A DNA stretch of 64,000 bases from GYS-P2D sp964522505. Lineage in GTDB: Bacteria; Bacteroidota; Bacteroidia; Chitinophagales; Saprospiraceae. A program made the position numbers and the translations under genes. The stretch is taken from contig CAZFWJ010000005.1 in assembly GCA_964522505.1 (NCBI GenBank), forward strand, positions 1 to 64,000. The letters are read 5' to 3'. The notes under the pieces are model-generated. The model saw nothing but the letters and a program-made list of their open reading frames with translations. It was not told the origin of the DNA and ran no database searches. Positions 55,849-64,000 of this stretch are shown in pieces. Each line of letters begins with the position of its first letter. Position 1 is the stretch's first letter.

Positions 55849-56073
55849 ATGCATGATTTGCCAAATTTTGTAAAAATGAGACGAAAAAAGCTAAATCTAA
55901 CACAAGTAGAATTAGCTGAAAAATCGGGTGTGGCCCTTACCGTCATCAGAAAGATTGAACAAGGAAAAGGAAACCTAAGTATGTCTAAGGTAAATCAAGT
56001 GCTCCTGATGTTCGGTCACATACTACAGCCAATTAATATTAAAGAGCATGAGGAGAGGCTTGGTAAAGTATAA
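55849..56073 (+). CDS. hipB: HipB-like XRE antitoxin/repressor
   Basis: 74-residue helix-turn-helix protein. The XRE core is LTQVELAEKSGVALTVIRKIEQGKG (about 17-41). It is the first gene of a three-gene hip operon, overlaps the next gene by 26 bases, and would bind the repeats just upstream to repress the operon. Length and position fit HipB of the HipBST systems better than those of classical HipA operons. Confidence 0.85.
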   Translation: MHDLPNFVKMRRKKLNLTQVELAEKSGVALTVIRKIEQGKGNLSMSKVNQVLLMFGHILQPINIKEHEERLGKV

Positions 56074-56383
56074 TGATATAAGAGCAGGGGTTCTAACAGA
56101 GAGAGATAATGGGGAGTATCAATTCGCCTATGATATGGGTTATGTCAAGAATTATCCTCAGTTATTCATAACTTTCGAGATGCCTGTTTCATCCCGGGTT
56201 TACAAGAGTAAAAGGCTCTTCTCTTTTTTTGACGGATTGATACCAGAGGGTTGGCTACTTAACATCGCCTCTAAAGGTTGGAGACTCAATAAAAATGATC
56301 GGATGGGTCTATTACTGGCCTGTTGTCAGAATTCAATAGGTGCTGTAACAGTACATCCTTTAGGTGATATAGATGAGAGGTAA
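56048..56383 (+). CDS. HipS-like protein (HipA N-subdomain 1)
   Basis: 111 residues equal to the N-terminal subdomain of HipA: AGVLTERDNGEYQFAYD, VSSRVYKSKRLFSFFDGLIPEG, and NDRMGLLLACCQNSIGAVTV. In the HipBST systems of E. coli O127 this domain is a separate antitoxin that inhibits the kinase HipT. The frame overlaps hipB by 26 bases and the kinase gene by 11, so the three are tightly coupled. An accidental split of one hipA gene is possible but the intact starts and overlaps argue against it. Confidence 0.8.
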   Translation: MRRGLVKYNDIRAGVLTERDNGEYQFAYDMGYVKNYPQLFITFEMPVSSRVYKSKRLFSFFDGLIPEGWLLNIASKGWRLNKNDRMGLLLACCQNSIGAVTVHPLGDIDER

Positions 56384-57323
56384 GTGCTTGTATTGCTACG
56401 GAGAATTAGCCCATGGTGAAATAGATTACCACAGGAGTTGCACTAAGGCATTTTTCAATCAGGAGAATGCACCCACCTTGCCTTACGATTATTCGGAGAT
56501 GGCACAGCTAGCCAAAGAGGCTGCATTAGAATCAGTGACAGTGCCAGGTGTGCAGCCGAAATTATCATTGGGTTGGTTTAAGGATGAAATCAATGATACT
56601 CATAAAAGCAGGCTGACAATACTGAATGCCCTGGACGGCCAATATATCCTGAAACCGCAAAATGACAGTTACCCAGAAATGCCTGAGAACGAGCATGTAT
56701 CTCTGAAGTTGGCAGAGGAATTCCAGATCAACGTAGTTCCTTCAACCATGATCAGACTCAGATCAGGGGAGTTATGCTATCTCACCAAACGAATCGATCG
56801 AAAACCAAACGGTGAAAAAGCGCATATGATCGACTTCCTGCAGATACTTGAGCTTGAGGATAAATATAAAGGCACTATGGAGGGTTTGGGTAAGAAAATC
56901 GGAGAATTGTCTGAGAATATCTTGTTGGATAAGTTGCGATTTTTTGAGCTAACTGTATTCAATTATATAATTGGCAACAATGACATGCATCTAAAGAATT
57001 TTTCGATGTTCCTATCGGATATAGGATGGGTATTATCACCCGCCTATGATCTGTTGAATGTGAAACTCATTTTGCCAAAAGATAAAGAAGACACTGCATT
57101 GCTGCTAGGTGGGAAAAAAGAGAACTTCAGTAAATCTTACTTTGATAGGTTTGGAGAGGTTTTAAAACTAAATAGAAAGCAAATAGAGGCAGTTTATAAA
57201 AGATTAGATAAATGGTTGCCAAAGAGTCAAGAAATGATCAAGAGTTCCTTTCTATTACCAGATTACAAAATGAAGTACAGTGAGCAAGTAATAGAAAGGA
57301 CTGATATCTTCCTCGTCGGATAA
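56373..57323 (+). CDS. HipT-like serine/threonine kinase toxin
   Basis: 316 residues. The N-terminus has a zinc-knuckle-like CLYCYGEL...HRSC (C5, C8, H20, C23). The Gly-rich loop is ESVTVPGVQPKLSL, with S54-V-T56 where HipT has its autophosphorylated SIS motif. ATP-binding K94 (YILKP), catalytic loop N202-N203-D204-M-H206-L-K208-N209 and metal-binding D225 (SPAYDLL) are complete, so it should be active. Relatives phosphorylate aminoacyl-tRNA synthetases, stopping translation. The target here is unknown. Confidence 0.87.
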   Translation: MRGKCLYCYGELAHGEIDYHRSCTKAFFNQENAPTLPYDYSEMAQLAKEAALESVTVPGVQPKLSLGWFKDEINDTHKSRLTILNALDGQYILKPQNDSYPEMPENEHVSLKLAEEFQINVVPSTMIRLRSGELCYLTKRIDRKPNGEKAHMIDFLQILELEDKYKGTMEGLGKKIGELSENILLDKLRFFELTVFNYIIGNNDMHLKNFSMFLSDIGWVLSPAYDLLNVKLILPKDKEDTALLLGGKKENFSKSYFDRFGEVLKLNRKQIEAVYKRLDKWLPKSQEMIKSSFLLPDYKMKYSEQVIERTDIFLVG

Positions 57324-57780
57324 ACGAAAATGAGAAATTGATGGCAGGCAGAAAATAGTTGATTAATAGCGAGGTAAAGCAATACAGATGTCAAATAAAG
57401 TCCAGAAAAAGAGTTTTCGTGTTAGAATTCTACATTCTAACTTAATCATGGCGTGTAAGCCTGATACCAAAGAAAAGTGATCTTAACTTGGGTGTAAACA
57501 TCACAATGGAGTGCGGACCATTTTATGCTATTGGAGAACAGGTATATGCAAGCTATACTTTTTGTTCTACTGTGCCCGTCGAAATGAAATATACATATCG
57601 CAAAGGAGTTTGGCAGTTTTGGCATCAATCGAGAATTATTAAATGCGATTGAGCGATATAAATGTGAATCAAGAATACAAGGATCGATTCATTAGCTCAC
57701 TTATCGCCAGTATATACCGCAGCTACATCTCCCCAAAAGGCTTCTTTTTTCTATCTTAAGTCCATCATAAAACAAGAATC
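57324..57780. other. Intergenic stretch after the HipBST-like operon
   Basis: 457 bases with no convincing gene. A 48-codon frame (57506-57652) is open on the plus strand, but it has no start context or recognised homology. No terminator hairpin was seen. Confidence 0.5.
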
Positions 57781-59364
57781 ATGAGATCTTTTACAGCCCT
57801 GTTGCTAAATGTTACAATACTGATAGCCCTATCAAATATAGCAGTCCAAGCTCAATCTACAGAAGCCCTCAAGGCAGAAGTGAAGCAAGCTATTCAGCAA
57901 GATGCCAAGCTGGCACAGGTGATGGTGGATAAGGTATTCAGCTTCGCAGAACTGGGTTTTCAAGAGTATGAGACCTCTAAGTACCTGACAGGTTTATTGG
58001 AGAAGCATGGATTTACTATTGAGCACGGGATCGCCGGAGTGCCAACGGCATGGATGGCGAGATGGGGTAGCGGTAAGCCCGTCATTGCATTGGGGAGCGA
58101 TCTGGATTGCATCCCTAAGGCATCTCAAAAGCCTGGTGTAGCCTACCATGAACCAATAGTCGAGGGTGCTCCCGGTCATGGCGAAGGACATAACGCGGGC
58201 TCACCATTGAATGTATTGGCCGCCATACATGTTAAGGACATCATGGAGCGTGAAGGGATAACGGGGACGCTGGTCTTATGGCCTGGTGTCGCAGAAGAGT
58301 TGGTAGGCACTAAGGCCTTCTTCACGCGGGATGGATATTTTGACGAAGTGGATATCTCCATCTTTACCCATGTCAGCGATAACCTAAGTGTAAGCTATGG
58401 TCAAGCACGAGGCACAGGACTGATTTCGGTTGAGTACACCTTTGAAGGTGAAGCGGCCCATGCGGCTGGATCGCCATGGCGTGGTCGTAGTGCTGCTGAT
58501 GCGGTAGAACTGATGAACATAGGATGGCAGTATCAACGAGAACATCTGGATCCATTACACCGATCCCACTCTGTCATCAAGAATGGCGGAGACCAGCCTA
58601 ATGTGGTCCCCTCTGAAGCTTCGATCTGGTACTACTTCAGACATGTTACCTATCCTAAGATAATCGAGGTATATAACAAAGCCAATAACATAGCTGATGG
58701 CGCCGCACTCATGACAGATACTAAGGTTTCCCGAAAAGTATTGGGCTCAGCGTGGCCTCGCCATTTTAATCAGGTGATCGCCGAGACCATGTACGAGAAC
58801 ATTACTGAGGTCGGACTGCCACAATGGTCTGATGACGATCAGGCGCTTGCCATTGCTGTTCAAAAGGAGGTTGACTCGCCACGAACGCAAGACGGGCTCT
58901 CTGTAGAATTAAAAGAATTGGGGCTGCCAGTGAAAAATCCGATTAGCGGGGGTAGTGATGACATTGGCGATATCTCTTGGAAGCTCCCTACGGTCACTAT
59001 GCGATTCCCATCCAACATACCTGGACTACAGGGGCATCATTGGTCCAATGCAATTGCTATGGCAACACCGATCGCTCACAAAGGCGTTGTGGCCGGCGCT
59101 AAGGTGGTGGGCATGACCGTGATTGACTTCTTGATGAATGATCAACTAGTCAAGGATGCATGGACTTACTTTCATGAAGAGCAAGGAATGGAGTTAGAAT
59201 ACGTCCCTATGGTTGGCGAAGAAGATCAACCAGCTATCTATATCAATACAGATATCATGGAGGAATTTAGACCTCAGTTGGAACCTTACTACTATGACGA
59301 GACTGCTCATGAAAGCTATCTCGATCAATTAGGGATCAGCTACCCTACACTTAAGAAAGAATAA
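57781..59364 (+). CDS. Exported M20 amidohydrolase, AbgB-like
   Basis: 527 residues with a signal peptide (1-24, ending VQAQ). M20 metallopeptidase fold close to AbgB (p-aminobenzoyl-glutamate hydrolase subunit): FSFAELGFQEYETSKYL, GVPTAWMARWGSGKPVIALG, GHGEGHN, PGVAEELVGTKAFF, HAAGSPWRGRSAADAVELMN and ISGGSDDIGDISWKLP. The first metal motif, commonly GHGCGHN, reads GHGEGHN. It probably removes an acyl or aminoacyl group from a small amide outside the cytosol. Next gene starts seven bases on and may be co-transcribed. Confidence 0.88.
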   Translation: MRSFTALLLNVTILIALSNIAVQAQSTEALKAEVKQAIQQDAKLAQVMVDKVFSFAELGFQEYETSKYLTGLLEKHGFTIEHGIAGVPTAWMARWGSGKPVIALGSDLDCIPKASQKPGVAYHEPIVEGAPGHGEGHNAGSPLNVLAAIHVKDIMEREGITGTLVLWPGVAEELVGTKAFFTRDGYFDEVDISIFTHVSDNLSVSYGQARGTGLISVEYTFEGEAAHAAGSPWRGRSAADAVELMNIGWQYQREHLDPLHRSHSVIKNGGDQPNVVPSEASIWYYFRHVTYPKIIEVYNKANNIADGAALMTDTKVSRKVLGSAWPRHFNQVIAETMYENITEVGLPQWSDDDQALAIAVQKEVDSPRTQDGLSVELKELGLPVKNPISGGSDDIGDISWKLPTVTMRFPSNIPGLQGHHWSNAIAMATPIAHKGVVAGAKVVGMTVIDFLMNDQLVKDAWTYFHEEQGMELEYVPMVGEEDQPAIYINTDIMEEFRPQLEPYYYDETAHESYLDQLGISYPTLKKE

Positions 59365-59370
59365 TTTCCT

Positions 59371-59784
59371 ATGGAGTACACGATTGGCTACTATAGCTAT
59401 CTGATTGCCGCTATCATGACGATCTTGATAGGCTTACTCTACGCTACTCGGAGCCAAGTGATGCCTTATCATATTCAAGCTTTGGAGACTCCTTGGGACG
59501 AGATAGATCCTAATTATCAGCTGCTCCTACGAGCCCTGCTTAATGGGGGAGGCTATTATGGTATTTCGTCAGGTGCTTTTATGCTGGTGCTCTTACTTAT
59601 TCCATATAGCAATCATGAGGCTTGGGCAGGCTATGCAATTGGGTTGATTGGGCTGATTGGAGCGATTCCACTGGGATGGATCGTCTATACCGTTAAGACA
59701 AGAACTGAGGGCGATCCACCGCTCTGGATTATTGTACTGGTCAATATGTTGCTGATAGTCGGACTGATGACTTCTACGATATAG
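59371..59784 (+). CDS. Hypothetical membrane protein, four helices
   Basis: 137 residues with four predicted membrane helices (about 7-24, 60-78, 86-106 and 116-134) and an amphipathic stretch PWDEIDPNYQLLLRALLNGGG between the first two. No family is recognised with confidence. It lies seven bases after the amidohydrolase gene on the same strand and is likely in its operon. Confidence 0.7.
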   Translation: MEYTIGYYSYLIAAIMTILIGLLYATRSQVMPYHIQALETPWDEIDPNYQLLLRALLNGGGYYGISSGAFMLVLLLIPYSNHEAWAGYAIGLIGLIGAIPLGWIVYTVKTRTEGDPPLWIIVLVNMLLIVGLMTSTI

Positions 59785-59785
59785 C

Positions 59786-60934
59786 TTAGCGCCGTATATT
59801 TTTTATTCGTTCTAATTGCAATAGCCTTTTCTCATTGATGATTATGACATCTTGCCCATTAGAACTCGTTGCATAAAGATCATAGCCAACCGTGTTATAA
59901 GCTAATTGAGGGTCAAACTCATATTCAGCTATGTCGACCAAGGGTATGGTCATCGTGGATAAAGAGCATGAATCCGCGTCTTGTGTTGCAAGGCAATCTC
60001 TCACTTGATAATAAAGATCCCATAGGGCGGTTTTGATGTATTCGTCAGCAGAGAGTTTAAATTGTCCTGATAGATCAAAGCCCATTGCTACATATCCAAA
60101 TCTGTCGGGTCGATGCGTGTTATACTCGCCTGTCGGTGACCAAGCGGAGAAATTACCAACCTTGGGGTAATCATGATCAATTGGAGGTCTGGCATAAGCA
60201 TTATTGATTATATCTAAAGGCCAATCAACTCGACAAAGATTGATCCTCCATAGATTATTAAAAGTGCCCCAACTGCTAAAATCTCCAAATACGCTCTGAG
60301 GTATTGCTAACTCAACTGTCCAAGACGTATCTACATCGCTAGGATTATTGATAGTTCCATTTACATGGACAGCATGTTGTAATCCATTGGCTTGCCATCC
60401 GCTGATAGCATTTGCTGATCCATCAATGCCATATGGCTGACGCATGTAGAGGTCCCATATTGTATTGTATGCATTGATTTGTAACTCCATATAGTTGTGG
60501 CCATCGCCATCCGAATCGATAAAGACTTCAAATGCATTATCAAGATAAATCTTATCATCTCGCTTAGTGAGTGTTGCCCAGATATGGTCTTCTTGTAGTT
60601 CTGCGGCTATGTAGATATAATCAGAGTTCCAGCATATCTTAGCACGAGTACGATGATTTGGTACTCTGTGATCGATACCTTCTATATCTACGAAGTCAGT
60701 TGTCCATGCGATCTGTTGCCAGATTGGATCATCAAGAAGGCCGTCAATAACTATAGTATCTTCTATTTTTTGGCTGAGATAGTGTGGTATACTATAACTT
60801 ACCGATGAATCAATTTGGTAAGCTTGACCACCTTGTCCTATACAAATTGATGAAATCATCATAAATGCCAGACTACTCATAAGGCTATACCAGATCCATT
60901 TGGTATTTGAGATTTTCATCTTTTTGTAAAACAT
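59786..60934 (-). CDS. CBM9-like carbohydrate-binding protein
   Basis: 382 residues, exported (hydrophobic stretch about 14-32; an alternative ATG at 60919 also gives a signal peptide). A CBM9-type sandwich occupies about 50-280: IDGLLDDPIWQQIAWT, FVDIEGIDH, RAKICWNSDYIYIAAELQE, DNAFEVFIDSDGDGHNYME. The C-terminal 100 residues are unfamiliar. It probably binds a sugar or aromatic ligand in the envelope. Next to a DUF4139 gene on the same strand. Confidence 0.85.
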   Translation of the reverse strand: MFYKKMKISNTKWIWYSLMSSLAFMMISSICIGQGGQAYQIDSSVSYSIPHYLSQKIEDTIVIDGLLDDPIWQQIAWTTDFVDIEGIDHRVPNHRTRAKICWNSDYIYIAAELQEDHIWATLTKRDDKIYLDNAFEVFIDSDGDGHNYMELQINAYNTIWDLYMRQPYGIDGSANAISGWQANGLQHAVHVNGTINNPSDVDTSWTVELAIPQSVFGDFSSWGTFNNLWRINLCRVDWPLDIINNAYARPPIDHDYPKVGNFSAWSPTGEYNTHRPDRFGYVAMGFDLSGQFKLSADEYIKTALWDLYYQVRDCLATQDADSCSLSTMTIPLVDIAEYEFDPQLAYNTVGYDLYATSSNGQDVIIINEKRLLQLERIKNIRR

Positions 60935-60945
60935 TTAAGACAATG

Positions 60946-62829
60946 TTACTCAATTATTAGGTGACTCTTTCTTGGATATTTGACTTGATACTTTAGATCT
61001 AACTGTCGCTGCTCATTGGGGTTGAGACTTAACTCCCAAGTACAGATTCCATTCTCTTCGTTGAGATGTGCCCGAGACAATTCTGTTATATCGACTTCAA
61101 TGTCGTCATTGGTTGATACCGGAACCTGATCTAATACTTTAATATTGATGGCTTGTTCTTTATTATTCTTAATGATTGTTTTCCACCCGACCGACTCGGT
61201 TTGCCTCTTGGAGAGGAAGCGTTTATCTATATAATCCGTGTTGCGCTGCCTTGTAATAGATACGGACTTGTCAATACCTAATGATAACTCTAGTATTTCG
61301 TCCGCATCACCAAGATCAAGCAATGAAGAGCCGATGTATGTCCCATCTAGAACTACACTTAATTGCCCTGCTAAGAAGTTGTATTGTTCCCAATCATTGA
61401 TTCTAGCGATGAGATAGGCATTAGTGTTGACCTTCGGTATGGTATGATACTGATAGCCGACAGGTATAACTATGGTGGACATCGTAATGACTGAGGCTTG
61501 ATTATCTGATTCAATAGTATATGGTAGATCTATCTTAAAACTGACATTAGTCGTTTTTTCGGCTAAAGTAACAGGAAGAGGAGCATTAGGTACTGATGAT
61601 AATCCTCTGATTTTTATTTCGTGTGCTGACCCTGGATTGCCACCAACTTCGTCTTCATATGTGATGCTACTTTTATTTTGCACACGACCCAATCCTGTTA
61701 CTACTACTTCCTCTAGCAGTTCTCCATTCTCCAATACAATGTGGGTGAAATCATCTGAGATTGGTACTTCTTTAGCCACATAGCCAACATAGCTGATTTC
61801 GAGCGTCTTGTTTCCATTGATTTGTGGCAATTCAAAACTTCCATCAAGATCGGTTATTGTGCCAATCGTGGTGCCTTTTATGATTATTGATGCGCCTATA
61901 AGTGGCTCCCCTGATACATCAGTAACAACACCACTTGATCCAGCGGTTGATCCATCATATGAGGGTGGGAGTAATCCATAGTCGAGATAGTAGGTCTGAA
62001 GTTCAGGAGCGACAGGGGAGAGCTCAGGGTTATTGGAGCTAAAGGTGAGATTTACGTTTGTCCAGTCTTCTTTAGTGTTTTGGATGACATTGGCCTTATA
62101 ACTCAGAACCATTGGCTCTTGTAGATCATCCACAATGATGTCATAACTTGGAATCCAACTGGCATTGTCAGTTACGTAGTTGATCAGTATTGGGATGTTA
62201 CCATGTTGCTTTACATCGACCTTGATCTCGATAAGACCTTTAGCGTCAGATTGGTTTTGCTGCGCAGCTTGCTGGGCATAATAGCGCGATATTTTCCTAC
62301 TGATTTCATTTTCTTGGTGTTCTAATTCAAGTCTTCTCAGTTTGAGCTTTGTCATAGTTGTACTTTGATAAGAAGCATGATCTTGAATCTCAGAAACTGT
62401 AAGAAGTTTTTCTTCATTGACTACTTGGCGGTTTGCTCTGAGAAATTGGATGTCTTCGTTAACGACCTCCTTCATAACCCCATACTTGTTTAACTCACGA
62501 GATAAGGAATCAATAGATGTATTCAGAGACAGAGTCAGATCAGAAGATTGATATTCATCATCTATATAATTCAGTTGATAGTTCACTCCGAGGACAGTTA
62601 CACTTCGATTAGCGCTAAATTGTATACTCCGCTTATCCACATAAGGAGATATACCCTTAAGCTTGAGGACATGTTCTCCTTTTGTGAGATTGATGGTTCC
62701 AGTTCTGGCCACTTGGGCCTTCTTGAGAAAAACAGTGACATCAGTGATCTCAGTGTTCAATGTATGCGATTCTTGAGCACTCATGACATGAGTAATTACA
62801 GGCAAGAATAATAGGAGTGGCCATTTCAT
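60946..62829 (-). CDS. DUF4139/DUF4140 protein with carboxypeptidase-regulatory-like insert
   Basis: 627 residues from ATG 62829 (signal peptide ending VMSAQ); the frame is open to 62937 but the start there has no signal. N-terminus is DUF4140 (ITDVTVFLKKAQVARTGTI), then a coiled coil, then DUF4139 (SWIPSYDIIVDD and PVGYQYHTIPKVN). Between DUF4139 parts lies an insert (about 300-405) of CarboxypepD_reg-like type with DVSGEPLIGASIIIKGTTIG, then EEVVVTGLG and IRGLSSVPN, which resemble the entrance and plug of SusC/TonB receptors. Such hybrids are called MuiA-like; function unknown. Secreted or periplasmic. Confidence 0.85.
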   Translation of the reverse strand: MKWPLLLFLPVITHVMSAQESHTLNTEITDVTVFLKKAQVARTGTINLTKGEHVLKLKGISPYVDKRSIQFSANRSVTVLGVNYQLNYIDDEYQSSDLTLSLNTSIDSLSRELNKYGVMKEVVNEDIQFLRANRQVVNEEKLLTVSEIQDHASYQSTTMTKLKLRRLELEHQENEISRKISRYYAQQAAQQNQSDAKGLIEIKVDVKQHGNIPILINYVTDNASWIPSYDIIVDDLQEPMVLSYKANVIQNTKEDWTNVNLTFSSNNPELSPVAPELQTYYLDYGLLPPSYDGSTAGSSGVVTDVSGEPLIGASIIIKGTTIGTITDLDGSFELPQINGNKTLEISYVGYVAKEVPISDDFTHIVLENGELLEEVVVTGLGRVQNKSSITYEDEVGGNPGSAHEIKIRGLSSVPNAPLPVTLAEKTTNVSFKIDLPYTIESDNQASVITMSTIVIPVGYQYHTIPKVNTNAYLIARINDWEQYNFLAGQLSVVLDGTYIGSSLLDLGDADEILELSLGIDKSVSITRQRNTDYIDKRFLSKRQTESVGWKTIIKNNKEQAINIKVLDQVPVSTNDDIEVDITELSRAHLNEENGICTWELSLNPNEQRQLDLKYQVKYPRKSHLIIE

Positions 62830-63009
62830 AGTCAGTAGTTTGTGTGCAATTATAACGATGGGATGAGCTATATTGTACACATTATGAAACGCTGCTGCCC
62901 GCCAGTTATAATCATTTGTGCCATTCGAAATTGCCAACCGATTATGCTCGAACCGTATTGTCCGGTCAGTATTTTTAACTAAGATGACATGTTCAATATT
63001 GAACCGCTG

Positions 63010-63813
63010 CTATACCCTTCTCCAGTCAGAACAATCCCATTCTAACAATTCTTCGAGACGGCTTATATCATCAGAGTATATGGTGAGCAATTCTTCTTTT
63101 TCTTCCCGTGTGATCTCCCGTCTATAGCTTCTCTTGTGGACAGTCCGAGACTGATACTGATACTGTGACGGAGACACTTCCAGAAAGTTCAATATCTGTC
63201 GAATAGTGGTTTCTTGGCGATTGACATAGTCTTCATATTTGACAAACAGCAATTGTTCATCACGGAACAATTCTTTCAGTCGCTTTACTTGGATGGAATA
63301 ATATCCTCTGTCTACATAGGATTTATACATCTTGGTCTGCTGCCTCGATGAGGCCAGTCGTTCTTGTTCATGCTTTATACAGTATAGGAAGTCACTATCC
63401 TCGTTGCCTCGTTCCCTCTCCATTTTCCAGTGGGAGTATGCACGATCGATCGGATTGCGCAATAGCATGATCAGTTTGATATCTGGATTGTAGGCATGGA
63501 TGCGCTTCGGTGCATCAGGTAAATAGGATAGAATAGGAGTCACTTCGCCAAATCGTTTATTTCGATCACCTTGATAGAAGTCCTTCTCGTACCAGTAATA
63601 ACTCAATGGATGGCTTGAATATAGATACCCATCAAAAAAGTGAGGCTCCTTGGTATAGGACATACGAATGTCAGGATGGAGCTCTAGAAAATATCTTAAT
63701 GAAGAAGTTCCAGACTTTTGTGCTCCTATTACAATAAAGTCAACCATCTTATGACTAAGATGTCTGACTTGCGAAATGCGATGTAAGAATGTACGAATTG
63801 AGAACTTAATCAT
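63010..63813 (-). CDS. PAPS-dependent sulfotransferase family protein
   Basis: 267 residues from ATG 63813; the frame stays open to 63861 (16 more residues) and MVDF at 63747 is another candidate. The 5'-phosphosulfate loop is FIVIGAQKSGTSSLR (residues 26-40) and the 3'-phosphate motif is LIMLLRNPIDRAYSHW, followed by FVKYEDYV. It would transfer sulfate from PAPS to a carbohydrate or other hydroxyl; the acceptor is unknown. No PAPS-making genes are in the window. The region from 63862 to 64000 shows nothing. Confidence 0.86.
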   Translation of the reverse strand: MIKFSIRTFLHRISQVRHLSHKMVDFIVIGAQKSGTSSLRYFLELHPDIRMSYTKEPHFFDGYLYSSHPLSYYWYEKDFYQGDRNKRFGEVTPILSYLPDAPKRIHAYNPDIKLIMLLRNPIDRAYSHWKMERERGNEDSDFLYCIKHEQERLASSRQQTKMYKSYVDRGYYSIQVKRLKELFRDEQLLFVKYEDYVNRQETTIRQILNFLEVSPSQYQYQSRTVHKRSYRREITREEKEELLTIYSDDISRLEELLEWDCSDWRRV

Positions 63814-64000
63814 TGACTTGGTGGCTTCATGCATGATACTATGTAAACATGCAGTTACCAAAAAACTAAAACTGAGTTATAAATATCACAAATGTCGTGA
63901 TCATGTACTAAGAGTTGATTTTAATGGTTCGACAGAACTCATCACTAGCAATATCGGTTACAGTAACAAATAATCATAAAATAGAGATGAACTTCTTAAC

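Noticed and set aside
56048..57323. Frameshifted hipA pseudogene
   Set aside because: Both parts have intact starts, overlap in a regular way and match the sizes of HipS and HipT, and kinase residues are complete.
57506..57652. 48-codon frame downstream of the HipBST-like operon
   Set aside because: No ribosome binding site, no recognised homology and an AT-rich setting; could be a decayed gene but cannot be supported.
1..64000. CRISPR array, insertion sequences, rRNA or prophage
   Set aside because: No regularly spaced direct repeats with unique spacers, no transposase or integrase, no rRNA and no phage structural genes were seen.

Overview
The window looks like a chromosomal segment of a marine or aquatic member of the Bacteroidota, possibly the Saprospiria. 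The grounds are families largely confined to that phylum (DUF4293, DUF4199, OstA-like, BatA/BatE, DUF4159, DUF5916), weak ribosome binding sites, and several -7 promoter elements of the Bacteroidota type (TAnnTTTG, often followed by CRGC). Genus and species cannot be read from the sequence. Base composition is moderately AT-rich. No rRNA, CRISPR array, insertion sequence or phage module was seen; one tRNA (Leu, CAA) is present.

Layout. 0.1-4.4 kb: DUF4293 membrane protein, then a FAD oxidoreductase - OstA-like - BatE operon. 4.4-8.4 kb: rplU-rpmA with an enlarged L27, a two-lobed retropepsin-like protease with PDZ, and a DUF937-OmpA protein. 8.5-17.8 kb: a Dna2-like nuclease-helicase, a glycosyltransferase - lipoprotein - queE operon, and a BatA-like - degenerate dihydroorotase - DUF4199 operon. 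17.9-22.5 kb: a very large BNR-propeller protein, a lipoprotein, a nicotinamide-riboside-kinase-like enzyme and tRNA-Leu. 23.1-30.8 kb: a metabolic island with a Tat-exported sulfite dehydrogenase and its cytochrome c subunit, an SGLT-type sugar symporter, an SsuD-type flavin monooxygenase, an aldo/keto reductase and GlpD. 30.9-40.3 kb: housekeeping genes (hscB, rseP, rsmE, ruvB), a structured-RNA-like element, small membrane proteins and a DUF5916 outer-membrane protein. 40.5-53.3 kb: icd, a glycosyltransferase, a BamA-like barrel, a large propeller sensor kinase, a peroxiredoxin-like protein, pfkA with a BadF-type kinase, a crotonase, an S9 peptidase and a thioesterase. 53.5-64 kb: a lipoprotein, an unknown membrane protein, a HipBST-like toxin-antitoxin operon behind four evenly spaced operator-like repeats, an AbgB-like amidohydrolase, a CBM9-like protein, a DUF4139 protein with a SusC-like insert and a sulfotransferase.

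The most interesting system is the 23-31 kb island. A sugar-type sodium symporter, an alkanesulfonate-monooxygenase homologue, an aldo/keto reductase and a sulfite dehydrogenase together match the logic of sulfoquinovose breakdown by oxidative desulfonation (sulfo-SMO): import, C-S cleavage to sulfite plus an aldehyde sugar, reduction to glucose, and oxidation of sulfite to sulfate. GlpD could use the glycerol part of the plant sulfolipid head group. A near-perfect LacI-type palindrome lies just upstream of the reductase-monooxygenase-symporter operon. This is inference from gene families and layout; no flavin reductase or sulfoquinovosidase is in the window.

Other points worth attention are the tripartite hipB-hipS-hipT arrangement with its operator array, an unexplained GC-rich structured intergenic RNA candidate at 35.5-35.8 kb, and an L27 ribosomal protein carrying the helix-hairpin-helix tail that, as I recall, is usually attached to L21 in this phylum.
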